This document shows, in pieces, positions 28,487-31,637 of a stretch of 31,637 nucleotides of DNA. Location of the stretch: assembly GCF_014287675.1 (NCBI RefSeq), contig NZ_JACOPQ010000017.1:1-31637 (forward strand), read 5' to 3'. Positions within the stretch are counted from its first letter, which is position 1. Every line of letters starts with the position of its first letter. The notes beneath the pieces are model-generated. The model saw only the letters and a program-made list of their open reading frames with translations, had not been told where the DNA came from and ran no database searches. The stretch comes from Lawsonibacter faecis. GTDB taxonomy: Bacteria; Bacillota; Clostridia; Oscillospirales; Oscillospiraceae. The position numbers were made by a program, and so were the translations under genes.

Positions 28487-28573
28487 GCCGGAGTGGCGGA
28501 ATTGGCAGACGCCCGGGACTTAAAATCCCGTGGGAGCGATCCCGTGCCGGTTCGACCCCGGTCTCCGGCACCA
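28487..28573 (+). tRNA. tRNA-Leu (anticodon UAA)
   Basis: 87 nt including an encoded CCA. Acceptor arms GCCGGAG and CTCCGGC pair, the anticodon stem CGGGA/TCCCG encloses CTTAAAA (anticodon TAA), the long variable arm GGGAGCGATCCC is class II as expected for leucine, and the T loop reads GTTCGACCC. Confidence 0.97.
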
Positions 28574-28577
28574 ATAT

Positions 28578-28654
<77 letters not shown>

Positions 28655-28655
28655 T

Positions 28656-28693
28656 AAAAAACCCCGGAACCATGTGGTTCCGGGGTTTTTTTA
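28656..28693. terminator. Bidirectional terminator after the tRNA pair
   Basis: The stem AAAACCCCGGAACCA/TGGTTCCGGGGTTTT has an A-run before and a T-run after. It ends the tRNA transcript on + and can end the minus-strand deacetylase gene that stops at 28709. Confidence 0.94.
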
Positions 28694-28708
28694 TCCTGTG
28701 CGGTATGC

Positions 28709-29530
28709 TCAGAGCGCTGGCAGCTCGTTCAGCGAGGCAAACGTATAGCCCATGCCCTCCCATTTGGTGAGCAGATCGTCCAGAATCTCCGCGTTGGTTC
28801 TGGAGGTGGAGTGGAGCAGCACAATCGCACCGTCATGAATGCGGGGAAGGAGCTTGGAGTAGGCCTGATCGTGGGTGGGCTGGTCGTCCACATACCAGTC
28901 TACATAGGCGAGGCTCCAGAACACGGTCTTGTAGCCCATGGCATTTGCCTGCTTCAGGTTTTCCTCGCTATACTTGCCCTGGGGCGGCCGGTAGAATTTT
29001 GAGAGCTCCTGCCCGGTGGTCTCCCGGTAAAGTGCGGAAAGGTCGTCCAGCTCCTTCTGGAAGGCCGACTGCTCGGAGATGCTGGACATATCGGGGTGGT
29101 GGAAGGTATGATTGCCCACGATATGTCCCTCCGCCGCCATGCGCTGTACGAGCTCCGGCGCAGTCTGCACCATGTTGCCCACCACAAAGAAGGCCGCCGG
29201 CGCATTGTGTTTTTTCAGCGTGTCCAGAATGCTGGCGGTATACCCGTTCTCATAGCCGCAGTCGAAGGTGAGGTAAATCACCTTTTTTGAGGTATCGCCC
29301 AGATAATAGGCGTTATACTGGGCAAGATAGGCCGGGTCGGCGTTTCCCACCGGGGATTCGCCCTCCGTGGGGAAGGAGAGTCCCCAGTTGTCGGCGGCGG
29401 CCGGCACGTCGGCCGGTGCGGCGGTGGAGACTGACCCGTCCCCGGTGTACAGCGCAAACAGCGCCGCAAACACCAGACAGAGCGCTGTCAGCGCCCGCAC
29501 AGCGCTGCGGATGCGGTTGGAATGTGACAT
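28709..29530 (-). CDS. PdaA-like polysaccharide deacetylase (spore-cortex type)
   Basis: 273 residues. A signal or anchor helix spans about 11-28. The carbohydrate esterase 4 domain runs from about 83 to the end. Motifs: LTFDCGYENG (D90 as catalytic base), H141-x3-H145 (HTFHHPD), RPPQGKYS at 181-188, and DGAIVLLHS with H240. As in B. subtilis PdaA, the second Asp of the common TFDDG motif is replaced, here by C91, which favours the delta-lactam-biosynthetic de-N-acetylase subfamily that makes muramic lactam in spore cortex. GGGGGG lies 6 nt before the ATG. A promoter may lie at 29846-29875, far upstream. Confidence 0.9.
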   Translation of the reverse strand: MSHSNRIRSAVRALTALCLVFAALFALYTGDGSVSTAAPADVPAAADNWGLSFPTEGESPVGNADPAYLAQYNAYYLGDTSKKVIYLTFDCGYENGYTASILDTLKKHNAPAAFFVVGNMVQTAPELVQRMAAEGHIVGNHTFHHPDMSSISEQSAFQKELDDLSALYRETTGQELSKFYRPPQGKYSEENLKQANAMGYKTVFWSLAYVDWYVDDQPTHDQAYSKLLPRIHDGAIVLLHSTSRTNAEILDDLLTKWEGMGYTFASLNELPAL

Positions 29531-29626
29531 GATATCCCCCCGTTTTTATCATAGAGTATGAGTTCAGCATATGTAATTGCAGTACAATTATGTAGCGTCC
29601 ATGCTGTTAAAATCTGTACCGCAGAA

Positions 29627-29683
29627 CCATTTACAAAGGTCCCGTTTCCGCCACATCGTCGGAACCGGGACCTTTGTAAATGG
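29627..29683. repeat. Long inverted repeat upstream of the deacetylase gene
   Basis: CCATTTACAAAGGTCCCG (29627-29644) pairs perfectly over 18 bp with 29666-29683, and TTCCG/CGGAA extends the pairing inward. No T-run follows on either strand. The 363-nt stretch 29531-29893 contains only this, the hairpin at 29693-29716, and a minus-strand promoter. Confidence 0.75.
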
Positions 29684-29687
29684 ACAG

Positions 29688-29716
29688 GAAAACGGACCTG
29701 CCTTTCGACAGGTCCG
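29688..29716 (-). terminator. Possible minus-strand attenuator or terminator
   Basis: CGGACCTG (29693-29700)/CAGGTCCG (29709-29716) forms an 8-bp stem; reading the minus strand, TTTTCC follows it directly. Lying between the promoter at 29846-29875 and the deacetylase gene, it would end a short RNA of about 150 nt or attenuate the gene. Confidence 0.5.
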
Positions 29717-29845
29717 AAGTTCCCGTGTGTGTTGAAGAGAAAGAGAGGGGGAAAGAATGAAAAATGAGGAGTCAGCTCGGGAGCGCTCCGTTCTCCCTTG
29801 CTGTGCTTATAAGATACCACGGGTTGGACTGGAATAGTTGGACAA

Positions 29846-29875
29846 ATTATAAAGGGTTCGTGAACATTATGTGAA
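29846..29875 (-). promoter_or_regulatory. Minus-strand promoter for a small RNA or the deacetylase leader
   Basis: On the minus strand TTCACA (29875-29870), an 18-base spacer and a perfect TATAAT (29851-29846). It lies immediately after the stop of the gene at 29894-30574. A direct repeat TTCAC...TTCAC spans the -35 region and spacer and could be an operator. Confidence 0.6.
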
Positions 29876-29893
29876 CTAATCGGCACCCATATA

Positions 29894-30574
29894 TCAAGAC
29901 TCCTCCTGGCCGCTGTAGTGGGTGGGGGAGCCGATCAGAAATCCGACGCAGCCGGACACAAAATCACGAAACTGTGCCACCGTCGCGACGGTGGCAGCGG
30001 ACCCGGCCGGGCTGCCGCCCCGCGGGTCCACGTTGCGAATCAGAAGCAGTGTCACCAGGCAAAAGAGGCCGATTGAGGCCGCCACAATGATCTGCAGGCG
30101 GTTGCAGGAACTGTTCTTCTGCGCGGACGACTGTGGATCCGCACTGTCGGCATCGGGCGGCGGCAACCGCTGCGGAGCATCCGATGGTGAAAAGAACCCG
30201 ATTTGACTGCGCAGGCCGTTAGGTCGGACGGTATTGTTGTTCCCCGCCTCCGCCACGGGCCTGCCGGCTGTCCCTGCGTCCTGCCGCGGCGCTGCGTCGG
30301 GCGGGGTATGCCGGATGAAGTTGGCACTGAGAAAATAGCCGAAAATGGCCGCCGAGGAGGTGCGCACGATGATATCGATGTCCCCCGCGCCCGCCTGCGT
30401 GCCGCCATGGAAGAACAGGCTGTAGGCCGACTGCCCCAGGAGCACAAGCATAAAGAGAATCAGGCATCGGTCCACCAGATGAATCCTGGACAGGGCTGAG
30501 CGCAGGCAGGCCCGGCAGATGCGTATTCTCCGCACTCCGGCTCCACAGCGCGGATAAGAAGACAAAATACCCAC
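29894..30574 (-). CDS. Hypothetical three-helix membrane protein
   Basis: Up to 226 residues; family not recognised. Hydrophobic helices at about 34-55 (CLILFMLVLLGQSAYSLFF), 68-87 (IIVRTSSAAIFGYFLSANFI) and 160-180 (LQIIVAASIGLFCLVTLLLI). A Pro/Ala/Asp-rich hydrophilic loop of about 70 residues sits between the second and third. The start is uncertain: GTG at 30574 has GGGAGGT only 1 nt upstream; GTG at 30535 (MRRIRIC) has GGAG 5 nt upstream. Its neighbours upstream are the DUF11 gene and a decayed holin, so a mobile or phage origin is possible, but nothing in the protein proves it. Confidence 0.55.
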   Translation of the reverse strand: MGILSSYPRCGAGVRRIRICRACLRSALSRIHLVDRCLILFMLVLLGQSAYSLFFHGGTQAGAGDIDIIVRTSSAAIFGYFLSANFIRHTPPDAAPRQDAGTAGRPVAEAGNNNTVRPNGLRSQIGFFSPSDAPQRLPPPDADSADPQSSAQKNSSCNRLQIIVAASIGLFCLVTLLLIRNVDPRGGSPAGSAATVATVAQFRDFVSGCVGFLIGSPTHYSGQEES

Positions 30575-30634
30575 GACCTCCCGTCAAAGATGGCATGTGG
30601 CCGTTGTTAAAAACGGCGCGGTTAATGAAAAAAC

Positions 30635-30664
30635 TGCTATGGGCTTATACGCCCATAGCGTGTT
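30635..30664 (-). terminator. Terminator after the DUF11 region
   Basis: The stem GCTATGGGC/GCCCATAGC with a six-base loop lies at about 30637-30660; on the minus strand AGTTTTTT follows. It ends transcription just after the out-of-frame ORF that stops at 30668. Confidence 0.8.
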
Positions 30665-30667
30665 CGG

Positions 30668-30838
30668 TCACATGCAGAACCAGACCTCCGTGTCCGGCCC
30701 CACGATGACCGTATTGCTCAAAATGGTCCTGCCGAGGCAGAAAATTTGGGCGCGGCTGCGCAGATAGGCCGTATAGGGGGCTGAGACCCAGCCCGCCGGG
30801 GCGGCGGAACAGTTGTAAACCTGCCTGTTTATACAGTT
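30668..30838 (-). pseudogene. Out-of-frame 56-residue extension after the DUF11 gene, no start codon
   Basis: In the +1 frame relative to the DUF11 gene, an uninterrupted reading continues past its TAA: NCINRQVYNCSAAPAGWVSA, then PYTAYLRSRAQIFCLGRTIL and SNTVIVGPDTEVWFCM, stopping 4 nt before the terminator stem region. Composition looks like real protein, with four Cys and mixed hydrophobic strands. No ATG, GTG or TTG lies in this frame back to the preceding stop inside the DUF11 gene. Either a one-base insertion has split one longer gene, or expression needs +1 recoding. Confidence 0.5.
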
Positions 30839-31217
30839 AAGTTGACCCGCCCTTAACCAACACCTGAAAGGTGACGACCGCGGTCCCCGCCGCTGGAACG
30901 GTGGGAATTGTATAGGTCAGCGTATTGCCTGTGACAGTGGGCGCGGCCGCCGTCCCGTTTACCTTGAACGAGTCGGTCTGATAGGCGGCACCCTGGGGGA
31001 TGGTGTCGGTCAGAGGCAGATTGGTGAGGGCGCTCAGCGCCAGGTTGGTGATGGTGAGTGTGTACGTCAGAGTATCGCCGATGCCGGCCGTCGGTTTATC
31101 GACCGCCTTTGCGATGGTGGGCGCGAGCAGAAGCAGGGTGGTTGCCGTGTTGCTGGTGATGGTGTTTCCGCCATAGGTAATGCTCGCGGCGTTGTCGAGC
31201 TTATTGATGACCGCCAT
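30837..31217 (-). CDS. DUF11 (conserved repeat) domain protein
   Basis: 126 residues from MAVINKLDNAASITYGGNTI. Residues about 45-120 form one DUF11 domain (KAVDKPTAGIGDTLTYTLTI, LPLTDTIPQGAAYQTDSFKV, then a VTFQVLVKGG strand), an Ig-like beta fold usually found in surface or spore-coat-type proteins. There is no signal peptide. GGGGCG lies about 9 nt before the ATG. The protein ends GGST, where the out-of-frame extension at 30668-30838 begins, so it may be a truncated form of a longer protein. Confidence 0.75.
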   Translation of the reverse strand: MAVINKLDNAASITYGGNTITSNTATTLLLLAPTIAKAVDKPTAGIGDTLTYTLTITNLALSALTNLPLTDTIPQGAAYQTDSFKVNGTAAAPTVTGNTLTYTIPTVPAAGTAVVTFQVLVKGGST

Positions 31218-31277
31218 ATGGTCGCCCCTTTCTTCACTCCCATAGTATGAAGGCGCGCTGCGCAGGGTGAGCCGGCG

Positions 31278-31597
31278 GACTACATAACCGGGCTGGTGGT
31301 GGCCGGAGTCTTCAAGCGCTCGCCGAAAAGCGAGGGCGGCGCCCTGGAGAGCAGGGCGGGCTTTAAGGGCCTCTTGCGCAAGGGGGGTATCCTGATGCTG
31401 GTCCTGGCCTCCGTGTGGCTTGACAAGCTGCTGGGGCCGCCTACGTGCGGACGGCGGTGTGCCTGTTCTTCGCTGCCAACGAGACCTTGAGCGTATTGGA
31501 GAACCTGGGGCTGATGGGTATGCCCCTGCCGGGGTTTTTGAAGAATATGCTGGAGGCAATGCGGTCCCAGGCAGACAAGGGCGAGAAGACCGGATAA
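31278..31597 (+). pseudogene. Decayed phage-type holin gene (TIGR01593-like)
   Basis: Two frames together give a holin of the toxin-secretion/phage-lysis family: DYITGLVVAGVFKRSPKSEG, GGALESRAGFKGLLRKGGIL and a hydrophobic LMLVLASVWLDKLLG in the first frame, then AYVRTAVCLFFAANETLSVL and ENLGLMGMPLPGFLKNMLEA, ending in TAA, in the second. The frame changes at about 31434-31440 (GGGG), consistent with one lost base. The N-terminal helix before DYITG is missing and is replaced by unrelated sequence after a stop at 31248-31250. Both defects indicate a phage-derived relic. Confidence 0.75.
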
Positions 31598-31604
31598 AAT
31601 GCGA

Positions 31605-31637
31605 GAAGCGGGGAACGGATAATCCGTTGCCCGCTTC
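31605..31637 (+). terminator. Terminator-like hairpin at the window edge
   Basis: GAAGCGGGGAACGGAT (31605-31620) pairs with 31622-31637 with one mismatch in 16. The window ends at the last stem base, so any T-run cannot be seen. Confidence 0.65.

Noticed and set aside
29757..29837. A 26-codon plus-strand ORF (MKNEESARERS...) after a purine-rich stretch
   Set aside because: GGGGG-type purine run is a weak ribosome site, no promoter on this strand and the area is better explained as minus-strand leader or small RNA.
30830..30845. prfB-like programmed +1 frameshift at the DUF11 stop
   Set aside because: The slippery CUU-UGA context and internal Shine-Dalgarno are missing (here ACT-TAA), so recoding is kept only as a possibility; a plain indel is simpler.

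Overview
The window looks like chromosome from a GC-rich, spore-forming Clostridia lineage, probably Oscillospiraceae in the broad Flavonifractor/Lawsonibacter/Intestinimonas sense. This is inferred from several things. The S10-spc-alpha ribosomal gene order is Firmicutes-type, with a zinc-binding S14 and a KOW-domain gene between map and infA. Shine-Dalgarno sites are strong AGGAGG types and promoters are sigma-A-like with 17-base spacers. An SLH surface protein and a PdaA-type deacetylase are also present. No species can be assigned from the sequence alone.

Positions 1-9641 hold cell-envelope genes. There is the tail of a probable GH112-type sugar phosphorylase. Next come a membrane-anchored protein with a Pro/acidic cytoplasmic region (268-1932, -) and, divergent from it, a small two-helix membrane protein (2113-2553, +). 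A two-gene minus-strand operon follows; both products start with a four-cysteine zinc ribbon, one ending in a propeller-like extracellular domain (4147-5772) and the other a polytopic protein with C-terminal TPR-like helices (2687-4120). Then come a lipoprotein (6034-6912) and an SLH protein with about seven degenerate 75-80-residue repeats (7248-9581). Most of these units have a recognisable promoter or hairpin terminator.

Positions 9860-26636 are one complete S10-spc-alpha cluster: rpsJ rplC rplD rplW rplB rpsS rplV rpsC rplP rpmC rpsQ rplN rplX rplE rpsZ rpsH rplF rplR rpsE rpmD rplO secY adk map KOW infA rpmJ rpsM rpsK rpsD rpoA rplQ. A consensus promoter (TTGACA-17-TATTAT) precedes it and a 25-bp-stem terminator ends it. 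Most junctions are 0-20 nt, but five are 128-245 nt and contain inverted repeats (rpsJ/rplC, rpsZ/rpsH, infA/rpmJ, rpsD/rpoA, rpoA/rplQ). These, with the leader before rpsJ, are candidate regulatory RNAs. Two ribosomal proteins have unusual tails: uS3 carries about 105 extra residues with three GGYGQRPAGQ repeats, and uL3 ends in a duplicated NPQKAS motif.

Positions 26640-31637 are accessory. They hold a FAD oxidoreductase fused to a Rieske domain, a convergent 35-residue acidic microprotein candidate, tRNA-Leu(UAA) and initiator tRNA-fMet under one promoter, and a PdaA-like deacetylase with a long structured leader that may contain an attenuator or small RNA. After these come a three-helix membrane protein, a DUF11-domain protein followed out of frame by a coherent 56-residue cysteine-containing ORF with no start codon, and a decayed phage-type holin gene (5' truncated, one frameshift). 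No CRISPR array, transposase, rRNA or replication origin was seen.
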